Below are positions 8,701-15,630 of a DNA stretch of 22,206 bases, one piece after another. How positions within the stretch are numbered: the first letter of the stretch is position 1; every line of letters starts with the position of its first letter. The translations under genes and the position numbers were made by a program. Source of the stretch: an uncultured Dorea sp. (GTDB lineage: Bacteria > Bacillota > Clostridia > Lachnospirales > Lachnospiraceae); contig URTM01000037.1 in the NCBI GenBank assembly GCA_900550865.1, forward strand, positions 1-22,206, read 5' to 3'. The notes under the pieces are model-generated. The model saw nothing but the letters and a program-made list of their open reading frames with translations. It was not told where the DNA came from and ran no database searches.

Positions 8701-9416
8701 TGATCCCTTATGGATCACGTATCAAAGTAGCTGACGGAGCTGAGCTGGAAGCCGGTGACGAACTGACAGAAGGTAGTGTAAATCCACACGATATCCTGAG
8801 AATCAAAGGACTTCGTGCCGTACAGGATTACATGATTCAGGAAGTTCAGAGAGTATACCGTCTCCAGGGTGTAGAAATCAACGATAAGCATATCGAGGTT
8901 ATCGTTCGTCAGATGCTGAAGAAGATCCGTATTGAAGAGTCCGGAGACACAGAATTCCTTCCGGGAACAAATGTTGACAGACTTGAATTTGAGGATGTAA
9001 ATGAAGCTCTGGAAGCAGAAGGTAAAGAACCTGCAACAGGTGAGGAGATCATCATGGGTATTACAAAAGCTTCCCTTGCTACAAATTCATTCCTGTCAGC
9101 CGCTTCATTCCAGGAGACAACAAAAGTCCTGACAGAAGCTGCTATCAAGGGTAAAGTCGATCCGCTGGTAGGTTTGAAAGAGAACGTTATCATCGGTAAA
9201 CATATCCCTGCCGGAACAGGTATGAGAAAGTACCGTGACATCAAGCTGAACACAGAGATGAAAATGGAAGACGAACTGGACTTTGAAGATGATTTTGATT
9301 TTGAATTCGGAGATGCAGAAGAGATGAATCAGGAGATCACTCTTGATGAAGGAACAGAAGAAACTGCAGAAGATCTCGCAGAAGAGACTGTTGCTGTATC
9401 TGAAGATGAGGAATAA
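5709..9416 (+). CDS. rpoC: DNA-directed RNA polymerase subunit beta'
   Basis: This 1235-residue subunit carries the catalytic magnesium site of RNA polymerase. The active-site motif NADFDGD is at 455-461, with D457, D459 and D461 as metal ligands. The N-terminal zinc-binding cysteines are C68, C70, C83 and C86 in ECHCG...CDRCG. The second zinc site is visible as DCAKPG followed later by CRSHSGVCAKCYGAN. The bridge/trigger region (GARKGMSDTALRTADSGYLT) is intact, and the protein is contiguous, with none of the large lineage-specific inserts of proteobacterial beta'. The ribosome binding site AAGGGG (5695-5700) is directly after the rpoB stop. The last 49 residues contain 25 Asp/Glu and no basic residue. 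The motif DFDFEFGD there resembles NDDYDFGD in the RpoB tail. A strong terminator follows the gene. Confidence 0.99.
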   Translation: MPENNKEQTYQPMTFDAIKIGLASPEKILEWSKGEVTKPETINYRTLKPEKDGLFCEKIFGPSKDWECHCGKYKKIRYKGVVCDRCGVEVTKASVRRERMGHIALAAPVSHIWYFKGIPSRMGLILDLSPRTLEKVLYFASYIVLDKGESDLMYKQVLSEAEYQEAREKWGSAFRVGMGAESIKELLENIDLEKEYTELTEGLKGATGQKRARIVKRLEVVEAFRESGNKPEWMIMTNIPVIPPDLRPMVQLDGGRFATSDLNDLYRRIINRNNRLRRLLELGAPDIIVRNEKRMLQEAVDALIDNGRRGRPVTGPGNRALKSLSDMLKGKSGRFRQNLLGKRVDYSGRSVIVVGPELKIYQCGLPKEMAIELFKPFVMKELVQNGTAHNIKNAKKMVERLQPEVWDVLEEVIKEHPVMLNRAPTLHRLGIQAFEPILVEGKAIKLHPLVCTAFNADFDGDQMAVHLPLSVEAQAECRFLLLSPNNLLKPSDGGPVAVPSQDMVLGIYYLTQERPGAKGEGMIFKSFNEALLAYENAAVTLHSRVKVRVSKKMADGTVKTGTVESTVGRFMFNEIIPQDLGFVDREVEGNELLLEVDFHVGKKQLKQILEKVINTHGATATAEVLDHVKAMGYKLSTRAAMTVSISDMTVPPQKPEMIKNAQDTVDKITKNFKRGLITEEERYKEVVETWKATDDALTKALLDGLDKYNNIFMMADSGARGSDKQIKQLAGMRGLMADTTGHTIELPIKSNFREGLDVLEYFMSAHGARKGMSDTALRTADSGYLTRRLVDVSQELIIHEVDCAKPGAPIPGMYVKAFMDGNEVIESLQDRITGRYICENIVDKDGNILVKANHMVTPKRAELICKKGVDEKGEPLTQIKIRTILTCRSHSGVCAKCYGANMATGEPVQVGEAVGIIAAQSIGEPGTQLTMRTFHSGGVAGGDITQGLPRVEELFEARKPKGLAIITEIAGTANLNDTKKKREIIVTNRETGESKAYLIPYGSRIKVADGAELEAGDELTEGSVNPHDILRIKGLRAVQDYMIQEVQRVYRLQGVEINDKHIEVIVRQMLKKIRIEESGDTEFLPGTNVDRLEFEDVNEALEAEGKEPATGEEIIMGITKASLATNSFLSAASFQETTKVLTEAAIKGKVDPLVGLKENVIIGKHIPAGTGMRKYRDIKLNTEMKMEDELDFEDDFDFEFGDAEEMNQEITLDEGTEETAEDLAEETVAVSEDEE

Positions 9417-9430
9417 AATATAGTCTATAT

Positions 9431-9476
9431 AAAGAAAGTGTCTGCACTGAAAAGTACGGATGCTTTCTTTTTTTTT
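9431..9476 (+). terminator. Intrinsic terminator of the rpoBC operon
   Basis: A stem of about 15 positions (from 9434, GAAAGTGTCTG..ACT, to 9467), with a GAAA loop at 9449-9452, three G-U pairs and one mismatch, runs into nine T residues (9468-9476). It starts 15 nt after the rpoC stop. Confidence 0.92.
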
Positions 9477-9496
9477 GTTGCGCTTATATATTGAAA

Positions 9497-9633
9497 AATC
9501 TGTTACTGACAGATAATTCAATGATTTGAAGATATTGATAGCTTTTACCATTATTTGAATATATAAATTGACTTTTATATTCAGAAAGTCTATAATAATT
9601 GTCAGTGAGAATCGGCGAAAATAGTAACAGATT
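9497..9633. promoter_or_regulatory. Inverted repeats flanking the M24 peptidase promoter
   Basis: AATCTGTTACT (9497-9507) is the exact reverse complement of AGTAACAGATT (9623-9633), 115 bp apart, one on each side of the promoter at 9568-9596. The right arm overlaps a small palindrome ACAGA-T-TCTGT (9627-9637). Such pairs could be operator sites for a looping repressor or arms of a long RNA hairpin. Only the repeats are seen; the regulator is unknown. Confidence 0.4.
9568..9596 (+). promoter_or_regulatory. Sigma-A type promoter of the M24 peptidase gene
   Basis: TTGACT (9568-9573), a 17-bp spacer and a perfect TATAAT (9591-9596) give a near-consensus promoter. The predicted start near 9603 leaves a leader of about 64 nt. 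Confidence 0.88.
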
Positions 9634-9666
9634 CTGTCAACATTTAAGAAAGGTTGGGGTACTATT

Positions 9667-10752
9667 ATGGATCAAGGTAAACTTACAAGAGTATTAAAAT
9701 CAATGGAGGAGCATGAAGTTCCACAGATGATCGTTTCTGACCCGGTTGCGATCTTCTATCTGACAGGAAAATGGATTTTCCCAGGAGAAAGACTTCTGGC
9801 ACTGTATCTGAATGTGAACGGAAACCACAAAATGGTAATCAACAAATTATTCCCACAGGAGTCAGATCTTGGCGTAGATCTTATCTACTATGATGATATC
9901 GAAGACGGAGTAGAGATCTTAAGCAGATATGTAGAAAAAGACAAAACAATGGGAATCGACAAGACATGGCCTTCAAAATTCCTTATTCGTCTGCAGGAGT
10001 TAGGCGGAGGAAGCAAATTCGTGAACGGATCTCCGATCATCGATTATATCCGTATGGTAAAAGATGAGAAAGAAAAAGATCTCATGAGAAAATCTTCTAA
10101 GTTAAATGACATTGCTATGGAAAAGATCATTCCATGGGTAGCAAAGGGATTAACTGAGAAAGAATTAAATGCTAAGATGCGTGAAATCTACAAAGAAATC
10201 GGATGCGAAGATGTATCATTCGATCCAATCACAGCATATGGACATGGTGCTGCAGATCCACATCACGTAACAGATGATTCCAAAGGAAAACGCGGAGACT
10301 GCGTAATCCTTGATATCGGTGGATTCAAAGATAACTATGCATCAGATATGACAAGAACTGTATTTATCGGTGAAGTATCTGACCGTGCAAAAGAGATCTA
10401 TGATATCGTAGTAGAAGCAAACAGACGTGGTATCGAAGCTGCAAAACCAGGAAACAGAATGTGCGATGTTGACCTTGCTGCAAGAAATTACATCGAGGAA
10501 AAAGGATTTGGTGAGTATTTCACACACAGAACAGGACATTCTATCGGACTTGAGGATCACGAATTCGGTGATGTATCATCTGTTAACACAGATATCATTA
10601 AGGTTGGACAGTGCTTCTCAGTAGAGCCGGGAATCTATCTTCCAGATGAGAACATCGGTGTTCGTATCGAAGACCTCGTAATCATCACAGAAGACGGATG
10701 CGAAGTACTGAATGACTTCACAAAAGATCTGATCGTTGTACCAGAAGAGTAG
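9667..10752 (+). CDS. M24 family metallopeptidase (Xaa-Pro aminopeptidase/dipeptidase-like)
   Basis: This 361-residue cytoplasmic enzyme belongs to the pita-bread M24 family, whose members remove N-terminal residues before proline or split Xaa-Pro dipeptides using two divalent metals. The N-terminal creatinase-like domain spans about 1-130 and the catalytic domain about 135-355. The five metal ligands are present: D216 in ILDIGGF, D227 in ASDMTRT, H291 in HRTGHSIGLE, E320 in VEPGIYLP and E335 in VRIEDLV. Length suits PepQ/YpdF-type short members, and there is no signal peptide. The ribosome binding region is AGGTTGGGG, ending 7 nt before the ATG. It stands alone between two terminators and has its own near-consensus promoter and highly biased codons, so strong expression is likely. 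Exact substrate preference cannot be read from sequence. Confidence 0.92.
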   Translation: MDQGKLTRVLKSMEEHEVPQMIVSDPVAIFYLTGKWIFPGERLLALYLNVNGNHKMVINKLFPQESDLGVDLIYYDDIEDGVEILSRYVEKDKTMGIDKTWPSKFLIRLQELGGGSKFVNGSPIIDYIRMVKDEKEKDLMRKSSKLNDIAMEKIIPWVAKGLTEKELNAKMREIYKEIGCEDVSFDPITAYGHGAADPHHVTDDSKGKRGDCVILDIGGFKDNYASDMTRTVFIGEVSDRAKEIYDIVVEANRRGIEAAKPGNRMCDVDLAARNYIEEKGFGEYFTHRTGHSIGLEDHEFGDVSSVNTDIIKVGQCFSVEPGIYLPDENIGVRIEDLVIITEDGCEVLNDFTKDLIVVPEE

Positions 10753-10829
10753 AAGATAAGAAGATGCATGCTGTTAGAACATAGTGGATTGCATAAAAGA
10801 TAGAAAACAAATTGGAAATAATGTGAATG

Positions 10830-10867
10830 AAGAGCAGTAGAACTGAAAGAAGTTTTACTGCTCTTTT
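10830..10867 (+). terminator. Intrinsic terminator after the M24 peptidase gene
   Basis: A 15-bp stem with one G-U pair, AAGAGCAGTAGAACT (10830-10844) with AGTTTTACTGCTCTT (10851-10865), and a 6-nt loop ends in TTTT (10864-10867). Confidence 0.88.
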
Positions 10868-10892
10868 GGGTATATCAAATGAGCCGGTTTTG

Positions 10893-10921
10893 TTTACATC
10901 ACTCTGATAATGTGTTAAAAT
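10893..10921 (+). promoter_or_regulatory. Promoter of the HD-domain gene
   Basis: TTTACA (10893-10898), a 17-bp spacer and TAAAAT (10916-10921) match sigma-A boxes in five of six positions each. The start is predicted near 10928. Confidence 0.75.
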
Positions 10922-10934
10922 ACCGACAAACATT

Positions 10935-10946
10935 ATTATCGATAAT
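10935..10946. promoter_or_regulatory. Perfect 12-bp palindrome between promoter and ribosome binding site
   Basis: ATTATCGATAAT is its own reverse complement and lies just after the predicted transcription start of the HD-domain gene. The position would suit an operator, but a palindrome this AT-rich may occur by chance. Confidence 0.3.
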
Positions 10947-10967
10947 CATTTACAGGAGGGAACCAAA

Positions 10968-11531
10968 ATGACAAGAGATGAGGCATATGCAATCTTAACA
11001 AAATATATGAAAGGTGAACATTACATCACACATTCTCTGGCAGTAGAAGCAATCATGAAAGGACTCGCTAAACGTCTTGCACCGGATGAAGTGGAATACT
11101 GGGGCATTGCAGGACTTCTGCACGATCTGGATGAGGAGCAGTGTGACTGGCAGCGTGATCTGAGTGTGCACGGACCAACATCTGTAGAGATTTTGAAGAA
11201 AGAAGGAATCGATGATCCGGTACTTTTCGGAGCCATCTGCGCGCATAATCCGAAAAGCGGGGTAAAGGCAAAGACGAAGATTCAGTATGCACTTCTCGCA
11301 GCAGATCCGATGAGCGGATTCTTAAAGGCTGTTGCACAGATCTATCCGGATAAAAAGATTGCCAGTGTAAAGCGCAAATCTGTATTAAAACGATTTAATG
11401 AAGCAAGATTTGCAAAAGGAGCGAATCGTGATTACATGGAAAGTATAGAGTTTACGGGATTGATGCTGGAAGATCTGATCGATATCGGACTGGAAGAAAT
11501 GTGTGCGATCTCTGATGAACTGGGACTGTAA
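10968..11531 (+). CDS. HD-domain protein, predicted metal-dependent phosphohydrolase
   Basis: This 187-residue soluble protein has the HD-superfamily residues in order: H22 (YITHSLAVE), H52-D53 (LLHDLDEE), H68 (VHGPTS) and D113 (LAADPMSG). HD enzymes cleave phosphate esters, usually of nucleotides or signalling nucleotides, but this short single-domain form gives no clue to its substrate. The ribosome binding site AGGAGGG (10954-10960) is 7 nt before the ATG. It has its own promoter and a strong hairpin after it, so it is a single-gene unit between the M24 peptidase and the convergent paaK operon. There are no membrane segments and no extra domain such as HDOD, RelA or a nucleic-acid-binding module. 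A general name such as HDIG or HD hydrolase is as far as the sequence allows. Confidence 0.82.
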   Translation: MTRDEAYAILTKYMKGEHYITHSLAVEAIMKGLAKRLAPDEVEYWGIAGLLHDLDEEQCDWQRDLSVHGPTSVEILKKEGIDDPVLFGAICAHNPKSGVKAKTKIQYALLAADPMSGFLKAVAQIYPDKKIASVKRKSVLKRFNEARFAKGANRDYMESIEFTGLMLEDLIDIGLEEMCAISDELGL

Positions 11532-11587
11532 ATAGCGGAATTTACAGAGGGAAGAGAAGAACATTCCTGTCTGGGTATAGAGTAATG

Positions 11588-11630
11588 AAACTGGTGCTGT
11601 AAGGTTGTTCATTCCTTACAGCACCAGTTT
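11588..11630. terminator. Shared hairpin between convergent HD gene and paaK
   Basis: A perfect 17-bp stem, arms 11588-11604 and 11614-11630 with a 9-nt loop, lies between two genes that point at each other. T-runs on either strand are short (three), so termination efficiency is uncertain, but the position and stem strength suit a bidirectional terminator. Confidence 0.78.
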
Positions 11631-11652
11631 ATGTTACAACAGTTGTGATATT

Positions 11653-12888
11653 TTATTCGTAGCGTTCGTCGATGACACGTTTTGTCTTCTTCTCGCTTCT
11701 AGGTAATAATCCGATCTCAACAACCTTGACCAGAGGGGTGAATCCAATACGGCTCTTAACCTTAGAAGAAATTCGTTTTGCAAGATCCAGGAAGTCAACG
11801 GTACCGTTTGTCTCAACATAGATACGCATAGTGTCTTTTCCGTCCAGATGAGAGATACGGATCTGGTATTCACTGGATACCTCCGGAAATTCTTTTAAAA
11901 TTTCTTCGATCTGTGCAGGGAATACATTGACACCCTTGATCTTCATCATGTCATCGGTACGGCCCATGATCGTATCAAGACGCGGGAATTTACTTCCGCA
12001 AGGGCAGTCGCCCGGAATGATACGGGAAAGGTCATGTGTACGGTAACGGATAAGAGGGGCTCCTTCTTTTACCAGTGTTGTAATAACAATCTCTCCGAGT
12101 TCTCCATCCGGCAGGACTTCTCCGGTCGCAGGATCGATAATCTCGATATAGATATAATCATCCCAGTAGTGCATACCGCAGTCATGTGAACAGCTGATAC
12201 CGATACCTGGTCCGTAGATTTCTGTCAGTCCATAGATGTCATAGATTTCGATGCCAAGTTCATCGATGATACGTTTACGCATCTTTTCGCCCCAGCGCTC
12301 AGAACCGATGATTCCTTTCTTGAGATGAATCTTATCTTTGATGCCTCGTTTCTCGATCTCCTCAGCCAGAAGCAGCGCATATGAAGAAGTGGAACCAAGA
12401 ACGGTTGTCTTCATGTCCATCATCATCTGAAGCTGCTTATCTGTGTTCCCAGGTCCCATAGGGATGACCATACTTCCTAATTTCTCGGCACCAGCCTGGA
12501 ATCCGATCCCGGCAGTCCAGAGACCATATCCGGGAGTGATCTGGATACGGTCCATATTTGTCATGCCGGTCATCTCATAGCAGCGTTTGAACATTACAGC
12601 CCAATCATCCACATCTTTCTGTGTGTAAGGAATGATGACCGGAAGACCCGTCGTACCGGAAGAAGAATGGATTCTTACAATCTTTTCTTCCGGAGCAGTC
12701 ATCAGTCCAAGTGGGTAGGCATTTCTCAGATCATTCTTCTCGGAGAATGGTAGCTTCTGGAAATCCTCGGCTGACTGGATGCTGGTAATTCCGGCTTCTT
12801 CTAATTTCTTTCCATAGAAACTTTCTGCTTTCAGAAGAGCCTGGATCTGTTGGTTAACTTGTGTGATCTGTTTTTCGGAAATCTGCAT
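11653..12888 (-). CDS. paaK: Phenylacetate-CoA ligase family enzyme (AMP-forming)
   Basis: This 411-residue member of the ANL adenylating superfamily joins an arylacetate (phenylacetate or a relative) to CoA through an acyl-AMP intermediate. The visible motifs are the phosphate-binding loop HSSSGTTGLPVIIPYT (74-89), the adenine/aryl motif YGLTEIYGPG (219-228), the hinge motif with RYRTHD (281-286), and GRTDDMMKIKGVNVFP (309-324). The C-terminal lysine loop LPRSEKKTKRVID starts at 395. Cysteines in SCSHDCG (232-238) and CPCG (295-298) are typical of the clostridial and archaeal PaaK type and may bind a metal. The length is slightly below the usual 430-440 of aerobic PaaK. The ribosome binding site GAGG (minus strand, 12900-12897) is 8 nt before the ATG. 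It is the last gene of iorA-iorB-paaK, which strongly suggests that its acyl-CoA partner is the arylacetyl-CoA handled by IOR. Confidence 0.9.
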   Translation of the reverse strand: MQISEKQITQVNQQIQALLKAESFYGKKLEEAGITSIQSAEDFQKLPFSEKNDLRNAYPLGLMTAPEEKIVRIHSSSGTTGLPVIIPYTQKDVDDWAVMFKRCYEMTGMTNMDRIQITPGYGLWTAGIGFQAGAEKLGSMVIPMGPGNTDKQLQMMMDMKTTVLGSTSSYALLLAEEIEKRGIKDKIHLKKGIIGSERWGEKMRKRIIDELGIEIYDIYGLTEIYGPGIGISCSHDCGMHYWDDYIYIEIIDPATGEVLPDGELGEIVITTLVKEGAPLIRYRTHDLSRIIPGDCPCGSKFPRLDTIMGRTDDMMKIKGVNVFPAQIEEILKEFPEVSSEYQIRISHLDGKDTMRIYVETNGTVDFLDLAKRISSKVKSRIGFTPLVKVVEIGLLPRSEKKTKRVIDERYE

Positions 12889-12919
12889 ATGTATATCCTC
12901 GTCTTTCTTTTGGTCCTTT

Positions 12920-12943
12920 CCTGCGCAGACTGCTCTGTGCAGG
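12920..12943 (-). other. Small hairpin in the iorB-paaK gap
   Basis: Arms 12920-12928 and 12935-12943 pair over nine positions (one mismatch in the mRNA sense) around a 6-nt loop. No T-run follows, so it is more likely an mRNA-stability or processing element in the operon than a terminator. Confidence 0.3.
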
Positions 12944-12951
12944 AGCGTTCA

Positions 12952-13530
12952 TTATATGTCATAATTTAATGCCTTGAGATTCATTTTATGAAATTTTTCA
13001 GGCAGTGTCTGCTTCATAATATTCTCTATTTCAGAAATGGTAAAATCAAGTACTCCGGTACGGATAGCGGCACCGAGAAGTAGCATATTCAGTACTTTAG
13101 AGGAACCGATATCGGCACAGGCCTGATCCGCATTTACCAGAGTGAGATTGGAAACATTTGCTTTCAAATATTCCAGCATCTGTGGGGCATCATAATCGGA
13201 TCCACTTAAGGTTGCTGTGACCGGTTTTACGGCACGGGTACTTACGATTACGTGTCCGCCGGCCTTCAGATAAGGAAGCATCCGGACTGTCTCTCCGGGC
13301 TCAAAACCAATGATGAGATCGGCAGTACCGGTTTTGATCATCGGAGAATATAAGTCTTTGCCCATGCGAAGGTGGCTGAATACACTTCCTCCGCGCTGAG
13401 CCATACCGATGGTCTCGGCACTCATAACAGGAATATCTTTACTCATTGCTGCGGCTGCGAGGAGTTTAGATGCGAGAACAGTTCCCTGCCCGCCGACTCC
13501 GCAGAGGATGACATTTTTCTGGTTATTCAT
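12952..13530 (-). CDS. iorB: Indolepyruvate:ferredoxin oxidoreductase, beta subunit
   Basis: This 192-residue subunit pairs with IorA to oxidatively decarboxylate aryl 2-oxoacids (indolepyruvate, phenylpyruvate, 4-hydroxyphenylpyruvate) to arylacetyl-CoA, passing electrons to ferredoxin. It is the 2-oxoacid:acceptor oxidoreductase gamma-type domain: ILCGVGGQGTVLASKLL at residues 8-24, AETIGMAQRGGSVFSHLRMG at 38-57, and DLIIGFEP at 71-78. Length is typical. The start at 13530 is preferred to longer in-frame ATGs because the ribosome binding site AGGAGGT ends 7 nt upstream of it; the ATG at 13536 is only 1 nt from that site. The first 8 nt overlap the 3' end of iorA, so the two subunits are probably translationally coupled. 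A 63-nt gap leads to paaK. Confidence 0.93.
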   Translation of the reverse strand: MNNQKNVILCGVGGQGTVLASKLLAAAAMSKDIPVMSAETIGMAQRGGSVFSHLRMGKDLYSPMIKTGTADLIIGFEPGETVRMLPYLKAGGHVIVSTRAVKPVTATLSGSDYDAPQMLEYLKANVSNLTLVNADQACADIGSSKVLNMLLLGAAIRTGVLDFTISEIENIMKQTLPEKFHKMNLKALNYDI

Positions 13531-15346
13531 GGTCATCACCTCCTGTAATAGCAGTAACCGGGCAGATCTGGCTGCAGAGTCTGCATCCGGTACACATGGA
13601 ACTGTCGATGCATACATTGCCATTGTTTATCACGATGGCAGGACATCCAAGTTCTTTAATACATTTCTTACATCCAATGCATTTATCAGAAGAAATATGG
13701 AGCGGTGCATCCGGCTTTGAGACAGCAATACAAGGCGATTTGAAAATGATGGCTTTTACACCTGGTTTTTCTGCCATTTTCTGAACACACGATACGGATG
13801 CATCCAGATCCAGCGGATTTACCGTTTCCACTTCTGTTACACCGATTCCGTGAAGAACCTGTTCAATGTTGATCTTTTGTACGATTTCACCCATGACAGT
13901 ACGTCCTGTTCCGGGATGCGGCTGATGTCCGGTCATGGCGGTGGTAGAATTATCCAGTACGATCAGGACCATGTCAGCCTGGTTGTAAACGGCATTGACA
14001 ACGCCGGTGATCGCGGAGGCGAAGAATGTGGAATCTCCGACGAAAGCGAAACACGTGGTGTCCGACTCGACTTTCCCGACACCCTGGGCAATGTTCAGTC
14101 CGGCTCCCATACAGAGACAGGTGTCGACCATATCAAGCGGCATAGCGTTGCCAAGAGTATAACATCCGATATCACCACAGAAAATCGACTTCTTTCCTTT
14201 CATGGCTTTTTTGACTGCATAGAAAGAAGCTCTGTGAGGACATCCGGCGCAAAGTACCGGTGGACGGATCGGAAGTGCCGGCGGCTCTGGAAACTCAGGT
14301 GTGACAGTGCCGGTCAGACCAAGAAAAGTATTAATATATGAAGTTACACTGTCTCTGGTGTTTTCACCTGCACAGGCGGTGTGTCCGCTGAGTTTTCCGT
14401 AAATCTTAGCCGGAAGGTGGTATTTTCCACATATATAGATCAGCTCACGTTCGATAACAGGATCCAGTTCTTCCAGACAGAGAACTTCATCCAGTCCGGT
14501 CAGAAATTCGACTGCCAGTTTTTCTGGAAATGGATGCGGGGTAGCGACTTTTAATGTTTTTATCATGCCGCTGTTTTTCATTGTTTCCATTGCATACGTA
14601 TAGCTGATGCCGCCGGTGGCAATCCCTTTCTTTGATTCTTTGAAAGTCTCACAGGATGGATGAATCCTGTTCTTCTCATAAGAAGAAAAAACAGTGGCTA
14701 ATTCCTGGTTACGTGCTTCTATCTTCTGATGATTCATGAAGGATAATTTTGGAAAGATGACCCAGCGTCTGGAATCTTTGATAAAGCCATCCGGCTGGTG
14801 ATGAATATATTCTGTTTTATCCTTTACCATAATAGATGCATAGCCATGACAGACTCTTGTGGTTGGACGTAAGAATACCGGAGTGCCATATTTCTCGGAG
14901 TATTCAAAGGCTTCCTGAATCATCTCGTAGGCTTCCTGGGAAGAAGACGGATCAAAACAAGGCAGCTTTGAAAATCTGGAGAAATGCCGGGTGTCCTGTT
15001 CGGTCTGGGATGAGATCGGACCTGGATCGTCAGCGACAAGGATGACCATTCCGCCCTTGATTCCGACATATTCCAGGCTCATCAAAGGATCAGATGCGAC
15101 ATTTAATCCAACCTGTTTCATTGTTACCATAGATCTTGCACCGGCATATGAAGCACCGGCGGCAAGTTCCATTGCAGCTTTTTCGTTAACAGACCATTCT
15201 ACATAGACGTCATCGGGACGATGCTTTGCTACAGTCTCGATAACTTCGGTAGAAGGTGTACCGGGATAACCTGCGACAACATTGACTCCTGCGGCAACTG
15301 CACCAAGAGCAATAGCGGCATTTCCCATTAAAAATTCTTTATGCAT
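13523..15346 (-). CDS. iorA: Indolepyruvate:ferredoxin oxidoreductase, alpha subunit
   Basis: This 607-residue catalytic subunit binds thiamine diphosphate and two iron-sulfur clusters. The N-terminal pyrimidine-binding domain shows GYPGTPSTEV (26-35) with E55 in the NEKAAMELAAG segment. The pyrophosphate-binding domain carries CAGCPHR (366-372), GDIGCYTLG, then GDS at 437-439 and N466 in LDNSTTAMTG, the usual Mg-TPP motif. The C-terminal ferredoxin domain has C556, C559, C562, C568 (CX2CX2CX5CP) and C585, C588, C591, C595 (CX2CX2CX3CP), predicting two 4Fe-4S clusters. All key residues are present. The ribosome binding site GAGGTG is 5 nt before the ATG. The enzyme is oxygen sensitive and cytoplasmic, which marks a strict anaerobe. 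It heads the iorA-iorB-paaK operon behind its own promoter and structured leader. Confidence 0.96.
   Translation of the reverse strand: MHKEFLMGNAAIALGAVAAGVNVVAGYPGTPSTEVIETVAKHRPDDVYVEWSVNEKAAMELAAGASYAGARSMVTMKQVGLNVASDPLMSLEYVGIKGGMVILVADDPGPISSQTEQDTRHFSRFSKLPCFDPSSSQEAYEMIQEAFEYSEKYGTPVFLRPTTRVCHGYASIMVKDKTEYIHHQPDGFIKDSRRWVIFPKLSFMNHQKIEARNQELATVFSSYEKNRIHPSCETFKESKKGIATGGISYTYAMETMKNSGMIKTLKVATPHPFPEKLAVEFLTGLDEVLCLEELDPVIERELIYICGKYHLPAKIYGKLSGHTACAGENTRDSVTSYINTFLGLTGTVTPEFPEPPALPIRPPVLCAGCPHRASFYAVKKAMKGKKSIFCGDIGCYTLGNAMPLDMVDTCLCMGAGLNIAQGVGKVESDTTCFAFVGDSTFFASAITGVVNAVYNQADMVLIVLDNSTTAMTGHQPHPGTGRTVMGEIVQKINIEQVLHGIGVTEVETVNPLDLDASVSCVQKMAEKPGVKAIIFKSPCIAVSKPDAPLHISSDKCIGCKKCIKELGCPAIVINNGNVCIDSSMCTGCRLCSQICPVTAITGGDDHE
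13538..13544 (-). promoter_or_regulatory. iorB ribosome binding site inside the end of iorA
   Basis: AGGAGGT in the minus sense lies within the last codons of iorA and 7 nt before the iorB ATG at 13530. It fixes the iorB start and indicates coupled translation. Confidence 0.85.
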
Positions 15347-15400
15347 AGAATCACCTCAATTGTTCAAATTCATTATTAAATCGTCATGCGTTTAAAAGGA

Positions 15401-15438
15401 ACTGTCAGTTGCCAAAGCATCCGTAATGAGCTGACAGT
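15401..15438 (-). promoter_or_regulatory. Inverted repeat in the iorA mRNA leader
   Basis: ACTGTCAG (minus, 15438-15431) and CTGACAGT (15408-15401) form an 8-bp perfect stem with a 22-nt loop, followed in the mRNA by TTCCTTTTAAA. This resembles a weak attenuator or operator in the roughly 118-nt leader. I see no T-box consensus or known riboswitch core. Confidence 0.4.
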
Positions 15439-15470
15439 GGCAGGTCAAGCCGGTGACAGGTCCTGTAGAT

Positions 15471-15499
15471 AGTATAATATGTTCAACTGAGAAAAGCAA
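15471..15499 (-). promoter_or_regulatory. Promoter of the iorA-iorB-paaK operon
   Basis: On the minus strand TTGCTT (15499-15494), a 17-bp spacer and TATACT (15476-15471) form a good sigma-A promoter. The start is predicted near 15465. It faces away from glf. Confidence 0.7.
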
Positions 15500-15630
15500 T
15501 CTTTTGGTAACGCGATAAAGTGCAAAAGTAAATATTTTCTTTTAGTTGCAGACGGGATATGATAAAATAATACCATTAGACAGATAAATAAGAGAAAACT
15601 GGCGGCTGCCGGATAAAAGAGGTTTATAAT

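Noticed and set aside
13530..13623. Longer iorB start adding 31 residues
   Set aside because: The extension overlaps the iorA ferredoxin domain in another frame, has no ribosome binding site, and is unlike the family N-terminus. AGGAGGT is placed for 13530.
15347..15470. T-box riboswitch before iorA
   Set aside because: No sequence resembling the T-box antiterminator consensus (AGGGTGGNACCGCG) is present, and the leader is too short.
15541..15600. glf promoter (TTGCAG near 15546 with TAAAAT at 15563)
   Set aside because: The boxes are only 11 bp apart and other box pairings are poor, so no promoter could be supported here.
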